This document shows positions 47,140 to 56,631 of a DNA stretch of 64,000 bases, one piece after another. The notes beneath the pieces are model-generated. The model was not told the DNA's origin and made no database searches. It worked only from the letters and a program-made list of their open reading frames with translations. Position 1 is the first letter of the stretch; the number at the start of each line of letters is the position of its first letter. The stretch spans positions 5,642,001-5,706,000 of the forward strand of contig NZ_CP048397.1 of the NCBI RefSeq assembly GCF_010384365.1. Direction: 5' to 3'. This stretch comes from Streptomyces sp. S4.7 (GTDB taxonomy: Bacteria > Actinomycetota > Actinomycetes > Streptomycetales > Streptomycetaceae). The translations under genes were made by a program, and so were the position numbers.

Positions 47140-50100
47140 TTACTGCTGAGGCGCTGACGGAGCCTGCGGAGGCTCCTGCTGCGGCCATCCGGCGGGTGGA
47201 ACCGGACCCTGCAATTCCGGCTGTCCCGGCTGGCCCGGCTGGCCGGGTTGCGCCGGTTGTGCGGGCTGCTGATGCTGCGGCTGCGCGCCGGGGTACTGCC
47301 CCGGCGGGAGCCCGGCCGGGGCGCCGGACGACTGTGCCTGCGACGGCAGCGACTGCTGCCAGCCCTGCTGCTGCGGATAGGGCTGCTGCGGGTAGTACTG
47401 CTGACCGGGGCCGGGAGGCTGCTGACCCGGGGCCGCCGGCTGTCCGGGGGCGTGCCCGGGTGCCTGGCCGGGGACCTGGTGTCCGGGCGCCTGGCCGTGT
47501 CCGTACTGACCCGGAGCCTGCGGCTGCCCGTAAGGCGGCTGCTCCGGCGCCTGCTGACCGGGAGTCTGCTGACCGTACTGGCCCGGCTGGCCGTGCTGCT
47601 GGCCCTGTTGTCCCGGCATCGGCGGTGCGAGGTGCGGCGGCGGGTTGCCGTCCGCCGTCCACAGCCCTTGCTGCTGCTGGGCGCGTACGAAGTCCTCGGC
47701 GATCAGCGCGGACAGGTTGAAGTACGCGTCACGGGTCTTCGGCCGCATCATGTCGAGGTCGACCTCGGCGCCCGCCGACAGGTGTTCGTCGAACGGCACG
47801 ACGACGACGCCGCGGCAACGCGTCTGGAAATGCTGCACGATGTCGTCGACCTTGATCATCTTTCCGGTCTCACGCACGCCGGAGATGACGGTGATCGACC
47901 GCTGCACCAGATCCGCGTACCCGTGGGCCGACAGCCAGTCCAGCGTCGTCGACGCGCTGCTCGCCCCGTCGACCGACGGTGTCGAGATGATGATCAACTG
48001 GTCGGCCAGGTCCAGCACTCCACGCATCGCGCTGTAGAGGAGACCGGTGCCGGAGTCGGTGAGGATGATCGGGTACTGCTTGCCGAGCACCTCGATCGCA
48101 CGCCGGTAGTCCTCGTCGTTGAACGTCGTGGAGACCGCCGGGTCCACGTCGTTGGCGATGATCTCCAGCCCCGACGGGGCCTGCGAGGTGAACCGGCGGA
48201 TGTCCATGTACGAGTTGAGGTACGGGATCGCCTGCACCAGGTCCCGGATGGTCGCCCCGGTCTCACGGCGCACCCGGCGGCCGAGCGTGCCGGCGTCGGG
48301 GTTGGCGTCGATCGCCAGGATCTTGTCCTGCCGCTCCGTCGCCAGCGTGGAACCGAGCGCGGTGGTGGTGGTCGTCTTGCCGACGCCGCCCTTGAGACTG
48401 ATGACCGCGATCCGGTAGCAGGAGAGCACCGGCGTACGGATCAGTTCGAGCTTGCGCTGCCGCTCCGCCTCCTCCTTCTTCGCCCCGATCTTGAAGCGGG
48501 AGGCGCCGGAGGGGTTGCGGCTGCTCTTGGCCTTCGGCTTGTTGTTGCGCAGGAGGCGGTCCGAGGACAGCTCGACGGCGGCGGTGTAGCCCAGCGGCGC
48601 GCCGGGCACCGAACGCTCGCGCTGGTCGTGCGCCATCGCCGTCGGCCAGCCGCCGCCGAAGCGCGGGTCCACGGGCGGTGCGCCGGGCGCGGACCCCGGT
48701 GCGGCACCGGGTGCGCCGGGGCCCGCCCCGGGCGCGTTGCCCTGCGCGGGCTGCTGGTACGGCTGTTGCTGCTGGGCAGGCAGATTGGGCGTCGGCGAGG
48801 CCGCAGCCGGCAGGTGCGGCGGCTGTGGCTGCTGGGTCTGCGCGGGCGGCATCTGGGGAGTCTGCGGTGCCTGCGGCGACTGCTGGGCGGGGACGTACGG
48901 GGCGGGTTGGGCCGACTGCGGCGGCTGGCCCTGATGTCCCGGCTGGGGGAAACCGTAGCCCGGCTGCGGGCCTTGGGGCCCCGGCTGTCCGGGCTGACTC
49001 TGCTGGCCGGGCTGTCCTGGCTGCTGGGGAAAGCCGTAACCGCTCTGCGCGTACGGGGCGGGGGGCCCGGAGTTGGCAGGCGCGGGCCCACCAGGCTGTC
49101 CCTGCTGGCCCGGCTGCGGGAATCCGTAGCCGCTCTGCTGCGCCGTCGCGGCCGGAGTCGCCGGTGTGGCGGGTGCTGCGGGCGTGGTCCAGGGGGACGC
49201 GGCCGGCGGCAACTGGGGCTGCTGCTGATGGGCGGGCGCGGGCGCCGGCGTGATCGCGGGCGGCTGCGGCTGGCCCTGGGACACCGCCTGAGACTGAGAC
49301 GCCGCCGGACGCTCGGCGGGCCACTGCGGCGCGGGCGCCGGAGCGGCCGGCTGGAAGGCGGGCGGCAGCGGGGGCAGCCCGGAGTCCGGACCGGCCGGAG
49401 CCGGGGACCACGGCAGCGCGGGGGCGGGCGGGGCCGCCGGGGTGCTCAGCGGGGGAGCGGCGTCGGCAGGCTCGTCCGTCGGCACTGAGTCGGCCGGTTC
49501 GTCGACCGCGCCGACTGCGCCGACCGCGTCTTCCGGCTCCTCACGGCGGTCCTGGACGTCGTCCGAGAGGTCCGCGCCGATCACGGCGTCGTTGACGTCC
49601 GCCGGTTCTGTGGAGTTGGCGTCGAAGTCGGCTTCCGCGTCGCGGTCGGAGGTGGAGCGGAAGTCGCAGTCGGCGTCGGCGTTGTCCGACGAATCCGGGC
49701 GCCCCGAAGGCGCGTCGACAGTGGGCTCGGCAGACCCGGTCACGTAGCTCCCGCTCGTGTCTGCGTCCGCCTCGTCGCCGCCCCGTACCTCGTCCTCGCT
49801 CTCCCTGCCGTCCTCGCTGTCCGCGTCGTCCTCGCCGCGGTTCTCGTCCTCACCGAAACGGGAACCGAGCCCGGCATCGGCCACGGCGCCCGCTCCGTCC
49901 TGCTCGTCCTTCGTCGAGGACCCGGCAGCAGCGGCGTCGCCGATCGCGTCGCCGGCGCCGCCGACCGCCCCGTCATCGGCCCCGTCGGCATCCGCTGCGG
50001 CGTCGTCGGCGTCCGCTTCACTCCTGGCCGTCTCCGCGGCCTGCTTGGCGGCGTCGATCTCCGCCATCTCGCGCTTCAGCGCGGCGGGGGAGAAGCGCAT

Positions 50101-50541
50101 GGTTGCCCCGCTCTCCAGGTCCCCGGCGCCGAAAGGCTGCGCGAAGGGCTCCGGCGCGGCGGAGTCGTCAGCCGCGGAGGCAGAGGGCGCGACGGGAGGA
50201 GGCGTCGACGGCAGCACCGGATCGACGGACGGCGGCAGGGGCGCGCTCTGCGCGGGGATCGGCGGCGGAGGCTGACGGTGCGGCCAGTTCGGCTCGTACC
50301 CACTGCCCGCCGGCAGCCCCGGCACGGCCACCGGAGCCCCGTTCGGAGGCGGCGGCGGAGGGGTGGAGCTCCGCGAGCCCGCCCCGTCGCCCGACGTGTC
50401 CCCGGAGGCGTTCTGCGTGTACCAGGCCGGCGGGGTGTAGTCGATGGTGAACTCACCCGTCATCTCGGCGGGCTCCGCGTCGGACTGATCATCGACGGGA
50501 GTGTTCCAGTCCCCACGGATCTCGTCCCGATCGCCGTTCAC
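47140..50541 (-). CDS. EspI-like MinD-family ATPase of the type VII secretion locus
   Basis: A 1133-residue protein. Residues 1-640 are an Asp/Glu/Ala- then Pro/Gln-rich disordered region with many QPGQPG-type repeats; a basic block (NKPKAKSSRNPSGASRFK) leads into a MinD/ParA-type P-loop ATPase with K-G-G-V-G-K-T at 717-723 and LIIISTPSVDGASSA; another Gln/Pro-rich tail follows (about 970-1133). This layout is that of EspI (Rv3876-like) proteins of ESX loci. The start is GTG after AGGAGG. A coordinating or positioning role for the secretion machine is inferred from family; the polymer-like tails are compositional, not homologous. Confidence 0.85.
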   Translation of the reverse strand: MNGDRDEIRGDWNTPVDDQSDAEPAEMTGEFTIDYTPPAWYTQNASGDTSGDGAGSRSSTPPPPPPNGAPVAVPGLPAGSGYEPNWPHRQPPPPIPAQSAPLPPSVDPVLPSTPPPVAPSASAADDSAAPEPFAQPFGAGDLESGATMRFSPAALKREMAEIDAAKQAAETARSEADADDAAADADGADDGAVGGAGDAIGDAAAAGSSTKDEQDGAGAVADAGLGSRFGEDENRGEDDADSEDGRESEDEVRGGDEADADTSGSYVTGSAEPTVDAPSGRPDSSDNADADCDFRSTSDRDAEADFDANSTEPADVNDAVIGADLSDDVQDRREEPEDAVGAVGAVDEPADSVPTDEPADAAPPLSTPAAPPAPALPWSPAPAGPDSGLPPLPPAFQPAAPAPAPQWPAERPAASQSQAVSQGQPQPPAITPAPAPAHQQQPQLPPAASPWTTPAAPATPATPAATAQQSGYGFPQPGQQGQPGGPAPANSGPPAPYAQSGYGFPQQPGQPGQQSQPGQPGPQGPQPGYGFPQPGHQGQPPQSAQPAPYVPAQQSPQAPQTPQMPPAQTQQPQPPHLPAAASPTPNLPAQQQQPYQQPAQGNAPGAGPGAPGAAPGSAPGAPPVDPRFGGGWPTAMAHDQRERSVPGAPLGYTAAVELSSDRLLRNNKPKAKSSRNPSGASRFKIGAKKEEAERQRKLELIRTPVLSCYRIAVISLKGGVGKTTTTTALGSTLATERQDKILAIDANPDAGTLGRRVRRETGATIRDLVQAIPYLNSYMDIRRFTSQAPSGLEIIANDVDPAVSTTFNDEDYRRAIEVLGKQYPIILTDSGTGLLYSAMRGVLDLADQLIIISTPSVDGASSASTTLDWLSAHGYADLVQRSITVISGVRETGKMIKVDDIVQHFQTRCRGVVVVPFDEHLSAGAEVDLDMMRPKTRDAYFNLSALIAEDFVRAQQQQGLWTADGNPPPHLAPPMPGQQGQQHGQPGQYGQQTPGQQAPEQPPYGQPQAPGQYGHGQAPGHQVPGQAPGHAPGQPAAPGQQPPGPGQQYYPQQPYPQQQGWQQSLPSQAQSSGAPAGLPPGQYPGAQPQHQQPAQPAQPGQPGQPGQPELQGPVPPAGWPQQEPPQAPSAPQQ

Positions 50542-51039
50542 TTTGCCTCCTGGTGTGGTCGAGCACCCTTGTGCCGTATTGGGTGGGGGCGACCGTTGTC
50601 ACTCGATCCGCCCGGCTCTACCCGTTGGGACGCTCGCGGCATGCCTGCGGGTTCTCGTGCGCCCCGACCCACCCTAATCGTCCGCGAGCCCGCTCCGGCA
50701 GGCCCGCCCGCCGGTCGTCGTTCGCCCCGTACGTCGCCCCTTGTCCCCCGGTGGTCCCTCTGCGGCAGACGGTCAGGAAGACGGTGGGGTGAATCGTGAC
50801 AACACCGCAGGAATGTCCGCCCGTTCGCTCGGTCTCGGGCACGACTCAACAATCCGGTATCGACGTCCGGACGTGGTCCGGTCCGGGTGGTTCTGTCCTG
50901 GAGTGCCCACACCGAAGGGCATCCGCCGTCTGTGTCGGTTCAGTGGGTTCAGTGGGTTCTCTTCTCAAGGAGGTGGCATGGCGCCCTACTTAAGAAGGAG
51001 GCGGAGGATGCCGCCGCCACAGACCTCTGCCCACGGCCT
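50542..51039. other. Intergenic region with short tandem repeat, EspI-like gene / DUF397
   Basis: A 498-base stretch without a supported gene. At about 50938-50959 GTTCAGTGG is repeated in tandem (GTGGGTTCAGTGGG at 50943-50956). An AAGGAGGT at 50968-50975 with an ATG at 50978 looks like a perfect ribosome-binding site on the plus strand, but the frame behind it runs antisense to three genes and is judged chance. The EspI-like promoter (minus strand) must lie near 50570-50700. Confidence 0.45.
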
Positions 51040-51273
51040 CTATTGGAGGTCGAACTCCCCGTCGCGCGCGCCCAGTACGAACGCCCGCCACTCCGCCTCG
51101 GTGTACCGCAGCACGGTGTCGGGATCCAAGGACGACCGCATCGCCACCGCCCCGCCGGGAAGATGCGCGATCTCGACGCGCTCCTCGTCCTCGCTCGTGC
51201 CCGGGGCGCTGAGCCACTCGACGTCAGAGATGTCGAGGGCGTACAACTCGTCCTTCTCCTGTGCGGTCCCCAT
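51040..51273 (-). CDS. DUF397 domain protein
   Basis: A 77-residue protein. The LYALDISDVEWLSAPG / VEIAHLPGGAVAMRSSLDPDTVLRYTEAEWRAFVLGARDGEF sequence is a DUF397 domain. DUF397 genes normally sit beside an XRE-type (BldB/WhiJ-like) regulator, but none is seen here; it is isolated between EspI-like and T7SS genes. The ATG follows GAAGGAAAGG. Function unknown; probably regulatory. Confidence 0.85.
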   Translation of the reverse strand: MGTAQEKDELYALDISDVEWLSAPGTSEDEERVEIAHLPGGAVAMRSSLDPDTVLRYTEAEWRAFVLGARDGEFDLQ

Positions 51274-51493
51274 CGGTCAGGCCTTTCCTTCGACAACTGC
51301 TGAGTTGAACGGTCTCCACGCACGGGTGGAGACAAACAGGCCCACCGACGCGCGTGCTCCAACGGATCCTAGATCCGTCCGGTCCGTCCGGTCCGGCGAT
51401 TCCCGTCCGGTCACTCGCGCTGGGGACCCAGCCCCCGCGCGCGACCGCCGCCGAGGGCTCCCGGCCGTGACCGCCCGCCCCGTACGGGGCGGG

Positions 51494-52192
51494 TCAGTCC
51501 ATCCTGCGGGCAGTGCCCAACAGTCCCGACTCGGCGTCCGTGGGGCTCGTCATCACCCAGTGCCTCTCGCGCCCGGCGCACCACAGGGTGACGCCGTCGG
51601 CCAGGGTCGGCAGCGCCCCGCTCTCCGCTTGCGACAGCCCGAGGATCCGGCCGATCTGCTCGGCCTCGCGCGGCGACACCCGTTGCACGCCCACCAGCGT
51701 CGAGTTCCGCATCAACCGGGGCGCGACGGGGCTCAGATACGGCAGCAACGTCAGCACCGACTGCCACGGAGCCGACACCACACGGCCACGGGGGGGCCGC
51801 ATGCCCGCGTCCCGTACGACCACCACCGGGCTGCCCACGGTCGCACCCTGCGGCGGTACCCGGCCCACGTCGTGCAGGGTGATGCACTCCAGGCCCGCGC
51901 CGGCGGCCTGCGCCAACAGCGTCCAGGCCTGGGCGCGCCCCGTCTCGACGACCACGCGTGCCCCGGTGCCCGCCGCGCGCAGCGCGATCACCTGGGCGGT
52001 CCAGAGACCGCCGATGAGCAGGACGTCGTACGGCGCGGAGCGGTGGAACCCCACCATCTGCGGGTGCCCCTCGGCGTCGTCACCGATCACCACACCGTCG
52101 TCCCCGACCGGCAGCGAGAGCGCCCCGAGTTCGTCGGCCGGCATGGTGTGACCCGCGTGCCGCGGGCCGAGCAGCGTACGCAGCCCGCTCAT
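51494..52192 (-). CDS. Unknown protein coupled to EccE
   Basis: A 232-residue protein with no signal peptide or clear membrane helix. Recognisable features are a Rossmann-like ring of hydrophobic strands (PYDVLLIGGLWTAQVIAL; GARVVVETG) and a C-terminal GVQRVSPREAEQIGRILGLSQAES. I do not recognise the family. Its ATG overlaps the stop of EccE (ATGA), so it belongs to the T7SS transcription unit and may help the machine or its ATPases. Confidence 0.7.
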   Translation of the reverse strand: MSGLRTLLGPRHAGHTMPADELGALSLPVGDDGVVIGDDAEGHPQMVGFHRSAPYDVLLIGGLWTAQVIALRAAGTGARVVVETGRAQAWTLLAQAAGAGLECITLHDVGRVPPQGATVGSPVVVVRDAGMRPPRGRVVSAPWQSVLTLLPYLSPVAPRLMRNSTLVGVQRVSPREAEQIGRILGLSQAESGALPTLADGVTLWCAGRERHWVMTSPTDAESGLLGTARRMD

Positions 52193-53559
52193 CGCGCGCC
52201 TCCCAGCGGAAGTGTGGCGAGGGCCCCGGGCAGTTGCTCACGGTCGAGACGTACGAGGCCGACCTTCGCCGACCGTGCGGCCTGCTCCAACAGCCGCCGC
52301 ACACCTACCAGTTCGGTGTCGCTGCCGCCGGTGATACGGACATGGCCGTTGACCGTCATGGCTCCCAGCCGGGTGCCACGCCGCAGGGTGAGGCTGAAGG
52401 TCGTCGCGTACGCCGGGGTGGCGGTGAGCAGCGACACCAGCTTGGGCAGCGGAGCGGCGCCGCGCCCCAACTCGGGCCAGCGGCCCACCGCGTACGTCGT
52501 GTGCCACCTGTCGTCGCACCGCCACACGCGCGGCGTCTCCGCCGTGCGCCGCGCCGGGGCGGCGTCGGGGCGGCCGGCGTGAGCGGCCTGTGCCGGGCTG
52601 GCGCAGGCCGACGTCGCGATGGTGGAGTTCAGCTCCTCCTGGTCCAGCACGACAGCCCGGAACCCCGCCCCGGTGACCCGGCTCGCCACGTGGTCCGCCA
52701 CTCGTACGAGGCATCGTTGCGCGCCTTCGACGCCGCCCCCGCGCGCGTCCACCGCCTCGCGGCACAGCTCGGGATCGAGCTTCACCGCCACCCACGTCAG
52801 CCGCAGGGCCGGGGCGCCGGTCTTCTCCTGAAGAGGTACGTACGAGAGCCGGGCCACCGACTGCTGCGGCAGGTGCGGTGCGGGCGCCGAACGCACCTGC
52901 TGCACCAACTGGACCGACTCCAGCCTGATGTCGTCGACCTCCAGGGCGCCGCCCAGGAGGGAGAGCGGCAGCGCCCGCGCGCCGAAGGCGGGCCGCAGCG
53001 CGGACCCGCTCGCCTCGACCCGTACGACGGCCGTGAGGAAGCTCCCGTCGCCGAGCATTCCCACGGTGCGGCGGTCACGGTCGACGTATGTGTACGGGCG
53101 CAGCGCCGGGACGGCCTCCGCGACCGGAGCCAGCGACGGATCGACGTCGACCGCCGCGGGTCCGGCAGCCCGCTCGCGCGCACGGAGGGAGAGGACGGTC
53201 GAGAGCCAGTCCTGGACGGCGTGGCCACGGCGCCGTACGACGGCGAAGAGGACCAGCACGCAGGCGACGGCGATCGTGGGCACCATCCACAATCCGCCGA
53301 GCACGACGCCGGCAGCGGCCAGCGCGAGTGCCACCTCGACGAGCACCAGCTGCCGCAGCTGGAAGGGGCCGACGTGGCTGGTGCGGGAGAGGGCTCGCAG
53401 GGTGGTCGTCGCGGGTACACGCGGCACCGTGACGGCCGCGGGGGATGTCGGGGCGGGGCCGGTGTCCGGGGCGTTGCGGCGTTGCCGACGGGAAGATCGG
53501 GAAGAGCCGGGGGGCTGTCCGAAAGTCCGCCCATTACGCTCGCGCGTCGCCGTACCCAT
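52189..53559 (-). CDS. eccE: Type VII secretion protein EccE
   Basis: A 456-residue membrane component. After a ~60-residue basic/proline-rich N-terminus come two adjacent membrane segments (VEVALALAAAGVVLGGLWMV and IAVACVLVLFAVV), then a ~350-residue cytosolic domain containing YTYVDRDRRTVGMLGDGSFLTAVVRVEA. This arrangement is that of EccE. ATG 53559 (MGTATRERNG) is chosen, with ATG 53592 as alternative; GAGGGGG lies upstream. It is divergent from eccB, 180 bases apart. Confidence 0.82.
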   Translation of the reverse strand: MGTATRERNGRTFGQPPGSSRSSRRQRRNAPDTGPAPTSPAAVTVPRVPATTTLRALSRTSHVGPFQLRQLVLVEVALALAAAGVVLGGLWMVPTIAVACVLVLFAVVRRRGHAVQDWLSTVLSLRARERAAGPAAVDVDPSLAPVAEAVPALRPYTYVDRDRRTVGMLGDGSFLTAVVRVEASGSALRPAFGARALPLSLLGGALEVDDIRLESVQLVQQVRSAPAPHLPQQSVARLSYVPLQEKTGAPALRLTWVAVKLDPELCREAVDARGGGVEGAQRCLVRVADHVASRVTGAGFRAVVLDQEELNSTIATSACASPAQAAHAGRPDAAPARRTAETPRVWRCDDRWHTTYAVGRWPELGRGAAPLPKLVSLLTATPAYATTFSLTLRRGTRLGAMTVNGHVRITGGSDTELVGVRRLLEQAARSAKVGLVRLDREQLPGALATLPLGGAR

Positions 53560-53613
53560 CCCCGCGTTGCCCCCTCTGTCCGAAATGGCCATTTCCCCAT
53601 GGGTAGTTGACCG

Positions 53614-53650
53614 GGCGATCACCCTACCTGAGCAGTGAGGCGTGATCGCC
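53614..53650. promoter_or_regulatory. Inverted repeat between divergent eccE and eccB
   Basis: GGCGATCAC at 53614-53622 and its exact reverse complement GTGATCGCC at 53642-53650 are separated by 19 bases, in the gap between the divergent T7SS genes (starts 53559/53592 and 53740). Arms 28 bases apart centre to centre fit a dimeric or cooperative regulator that controls both directions. TTGACC at 53607-53612 is a possible -35 box. The regulator is unknown. Confidence 0.5.
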
Positions 53651-53739
53651 AGCATGCATAGTAGGGGGCCGGAACGACGGCAACCCTCTGTAAGAGAAGG
53701 GGGCCTGGCCGCGCAGTGGGGGAGAGGGACAGCGGACAG

Positions 53740-55275
53740 ATGGCATCACGACGGGACGAACTCAACGCCTACACCTTCGCGAAGCGAAGGCTGATCGCGC
53801 AGTTCGTGCGGCCGAACTCGACCGGCTCGGAAGAGGGTGCGCCCCGTCCGCTGCGCGGGGTGGTGCCCGGGATGATCGTCGCCGTCGTGATCCTCGCGAT
53901 CTTCGGCGCCTGGGGGATGTTCAAACCGGTGGCGCCCAAGCAGTGGGACACGCCGGGCGAGAACGTCATCATCGCCAGCAAGTCCACGACCCGTTACGTG
54001 GTGTTGAAGACCGGGAACCCCGGCAAGATCCAGCTCCACCCGGTTCTGAACATGTCGTCGGCCAAGCTCCTCCTCAACCCTGACAAGGGCAAGGTCATCA
54101 ACGTCGACGAGTCGGTCCTCGACAACGGCAAGATCGCGCACGGTGCCACTCTCGGCATTCCGTACGCCCCCGACCGCTTGCCCGACGCGAAGGAGGCCGG
54201 CGCCGCCAAGCGCTGGGCGGTGTGCGAGCGCCCCGGCGAGGGCGGCCGGGCCATCGAGAAGGCGACGTTCGTCTTCGCGGAGCGCGAGCAGAAGAAGACC
54301 GAGGGCGCGAACCGGCTGACCGGCGGCGAGCTGATGTACGTGGAGGGGCCCGACAAGGCCCGCCACATTGTTGACGCCACGGGCAAGGCGTACGAGGTCG
54401 ACGCGGACGACGACGTGTTGCTGCAACTGGTGGTCGGGGGAGACCGGAAGCCGCAGCGTGTGTCCGCGGCGTGGCTGGCCACGCTGCACCGCGGCGACGC
54501 TGTCGAGTTCCCGGAGATCGACGGGACGATCGGCGCCGACGCGGGCATCGGCGGCGAGCTGGACCCCTCACTGGACAAGGTCGGCACGATTCTCACGGCG
54601 ACGGACGGGACCAAGGACCAGAAGTACGTCGTCCTGGAGGGCCGGGTCGCCCCGATCTCCGACTTCACCGCCAAGCTGCTGCTCGGCAGCCCGGACCTGA
54701 TCCAGGTCGGCCAGAACGGTAACGCCACGTCCGTCAGCGCCGCGGCGTTCCGGCCCGGCGCCCCGTTCGGGCAGGACAACGACTGGCCGGAGAACGAGCC
54801 CGACGCGGTCAACTCCGCGAGCACGGGGGAGGGAAGCCGTAACACCGTGTGCAACGTGCTGCGCGAGGTGGACGCGGACAGCGGTGACACGAAGCTCAGC
54901 ACGTGGGCCGGCACCGGTTTCCCCGAGACATTGGCGACCGGCGCCACGAGCGCCTACGTCACCCCCGGATCCGGCCAGCTCTTCCGCCAGTTCACGGGTG
55001 GCACGACCAAGTCCGGCTTCCTCTTCCTGGTTACGGACACCGGCCTGCGGTACGCGATGCAGTCCAACGGTGACAGCGCGACGGACGACTCGGGGATCGG
55101 CGAATCCGGTTCTGAGAAGGAGCGGCAGGCCGCCCGGGACGAGGTGCAGAAGGCGCAGAACAGGCTCGGATACCAGAACGTGGACGCGGCTCCGATGCCC
55201 GCCGCCTGGTCCGGGCTCCTGCCGACGGGGCCGAGGCTGTCGACCGGGGCCGCGCGTCAGCCGCAGGGTTCGTGA
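53740..55275 (+). CDS. eccB: Type VII secretion protein EccB
   Basis: A 511-residue membrane component with a single anchor (about residues 39-60, MIVAVVILAIFGAWGMF) and a large outer domain. MASRRDELNAYTFAKRRLIAQFVRP and the outer-domain block LPDAKEAGAAKRWAVCERP identify EccB; a cysteine pair (C in AVCERP and later NTVCNVLRE) could form a disulfide. ATG 53740 follows GGGAGAGGGAC; the frame is open to 53716. The first mycosin follows after 13 bases. Confidence 0.92.
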   Translation: MASRRDELNAYTFAKRRLIAQFVRPNSTGSEEGAPRPLRGVVPGMIVAVVILAIFGAWGMFKPVAPKQWDTPGENVIIASKSTTRYVVLKTGNPGKIQLHPVLNMSSAKLLLNPDKGKVINVDESVLDNGKIAHGATLGIPYAPDRLPDAKEAGAAKRWAVCERPGEGGRAIEKATFVFAEREQKKTEGANRLTGGELMYVEGPDKARHIVDATGKAYEVDADDDVLLQLVVGGDRKPQRVSAAWLATLHRGDAVEFPEIDGTIGADAGIGGELDPSLDKVGTILTATDGTKDQKYVVLEGRVAPISDFTAKLLLGSPDLIQVGQNGNATSVSAAAFRPGAPFGQDNDWPENEPDAVNSASTGEGSRNTVCNVLREVDADSGDTKLSTWAGTGFPETLATGATSAYVTPGSGQLFRQFTGGTTKSGFLFLVTDTGLRYAMQSNGDSATDDSGIGESGSEKERQAARDEVQKAQNRLGYQNVDAAPMPAAWSGLLPTGPRLSTGAARQPQGS

Positions 55276-55288
55276 GGGCGGGGCAGCC

Positions 55289-56623
55289 ATGACAGACACG
55301 GACAGCCGCACTCGTACACGCCGCCACGGTCACACACCCCCCGGCGGGAGCGCGCTCACGCCCAACTCCCCACCCACGTACCGTAGGTTGGCAGCGAAGA
55401 CCACGGCGACGGCGACCGCCTTGACCATCGCCGCCCTCGCGCTCGTGACGCTGTCGGCGCCCACCGCGAGCGCGGACACGGGGCAGTGCTCCTTCCCCGG
55501 CGAGAAGTACGAGGGCCGCCCGTGGGCCCTGCAACGCGTCCTGCTGGACGAACTGTGGAAGCAGTCCACCGGCAAGAACGTCAAGGTCGCGGTCATCGAC
55601 ACAGGCGTCGACATCAGGAACCCACAGCTCGCCAAGGCGGTGGACACCGGCGGCGGTGTCAACCTGATGCCCCCGGGCGCCAAGGACGACAACGGGAACA
55701 AGCTGGAACGCGGCAACGCGAACGGCACCACCGACGTCGTCGGTCACGGCACCAAGGTCGCCGGCATCATCGCCGCGCGCCCCGCGAAGGGAACCGGTTT
55801 CGTCGGCCTCGCGCCCGACGCCACGATCATTCCGATCCAGCAGAACGACGCGTTCGGCAACGGCTCCGCCGAGACGCTCGCCGACGCCATCAACCACGCG
55901 ATCGAGCAGGACGCCGACGTCATCAACATCTCCCAGGACACGGCGGACGCCGTGGAACCGACAGAGCTGTTGAAGCAGGCGGTGGACGACGCTCTCGCGG
56001 CGGAGATCGTCGTCGTCGCGTCGGCGGGCAACGACGGCCTCGACGGCAAGGTCAAGGAGACGTACCCCGCCTCGTACGACGGTGTGCTGGCCGTGGCCGC
56101 GTCCGACCGGAACAACGAACGCGCGTCGTTCTCCCAGTCGGGCGAGTTCGTCGGCATCGCGGCGCCGGGGGTCGACATGGTCACGACCGTCCCCGGAGGC
56201 GGCCACTGCGCGGACAACGGGACCAGCTTCTCCGCCCCGTACGTCGCGGGAATCGCCGCTCTGATCAAGAGCAAGCACGACGGGTGGACGCAGGAACAGA
56301 TCGTCGCCCAGATCCAGCAGACGGCGGAGCGCTCGATCCCGGGCCGTGACCGCCTCGTCGGCTGGGGAGTGGTGGATCCGGTCCGTGCGCTGACCGAGGA
56401 TGACAAGCCGGTCGAGGAACCGGTGGCACACGAAGGAGTGACCAGGGCCGAGGCGCCGACCCCGGCCGAGATCCATCTCAGTGAAACGGCCGAGGAACGG
56501 AACTCCCGGCTCGCGACCTACGTCGTTGTCGGGGGCGTCGTCCTGGTGGCGGCGATCACGGGCGGTTCGGTGGCTCTGCGCGATGCAAGGCGCCGGGCGC
56601 GGCGGGTTGAGGAGAGTAGGTGA
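55289..56623 (+). CDS. mycP: Mycosin, T7SS-associated subtilisin-like protease (1)
   Basis: A 444-residue membrane-anchored S8 serine protease. Signal peptide (TATALTIAALALVTLSAPTASA), protease domain with catalytic D104 (VAVIDTGVD), H153 (VVGHGTKVAG) and S313 (NGTSFSAPYVAG), and a C-terminal membrane helix VVVGGVVLVAAITGGSVAL followed by RRRARR. Layout and order after eccB are as in MycP. In ESX systems mycosins process or stabilise the secretion machine; the target is unknown here. Confidence 0.92.
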   Translation: MTDTDSRTRTRRHGHTPPGGSALTPNSPPTYRRLAAKTTATATALTIAALALVTLSAPTASADTGQCSFPGEKYEGRPWALQRVLLDELWKQSTGKNVKVAVIDTGVDIRNPQLAKAVDTGGGVNLMPPGAKDDNGNKLERGNANGTTDVVGHGTKVAGIIAARPAKGTGFVGLAPDATIIPIQQNDAFGNGSAETLADAINHAIEQDADVINISQDTADAVEPTELLKQAVDDALAAEIVVVASAGNDGLDGKVKETYPASYDGVLAVAASDRNNERASFSQSGEFVGIAAPGVDMVTTVPGGGHCADNGTSFSAPYVAGIAALIKSKHDGWTQEQIVAQIQQTAERSIPGRDRLVGWGVVDPVRALTEDDKPVEEPVAHEGVTRAEAPTPAEIHLSETAEERNSRLATYVVVGGVVLVAAITGGSVALRDARRRARRVEESR

Positions 56624-56631
56624 ACGGGGTG

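Noticed and set aside
47200..49450. Gln/Pro/Gly-coding repeats considered as tandem repeat element
   Set aside because: They are the disordered tails of the EspI-like protein, in frame throughout.
50741..52582. 613-codon plus-strand frame with a perfect AAGGAGGT and ATG at 50978
   Set aside because: It runs antisense to DUF397, the unknown protein and the end of EccE, its translation is Arg/Ser/Pro-rich with no domain, and the opposite strand has clear genes. The ribosome-binding site is taken as chance.
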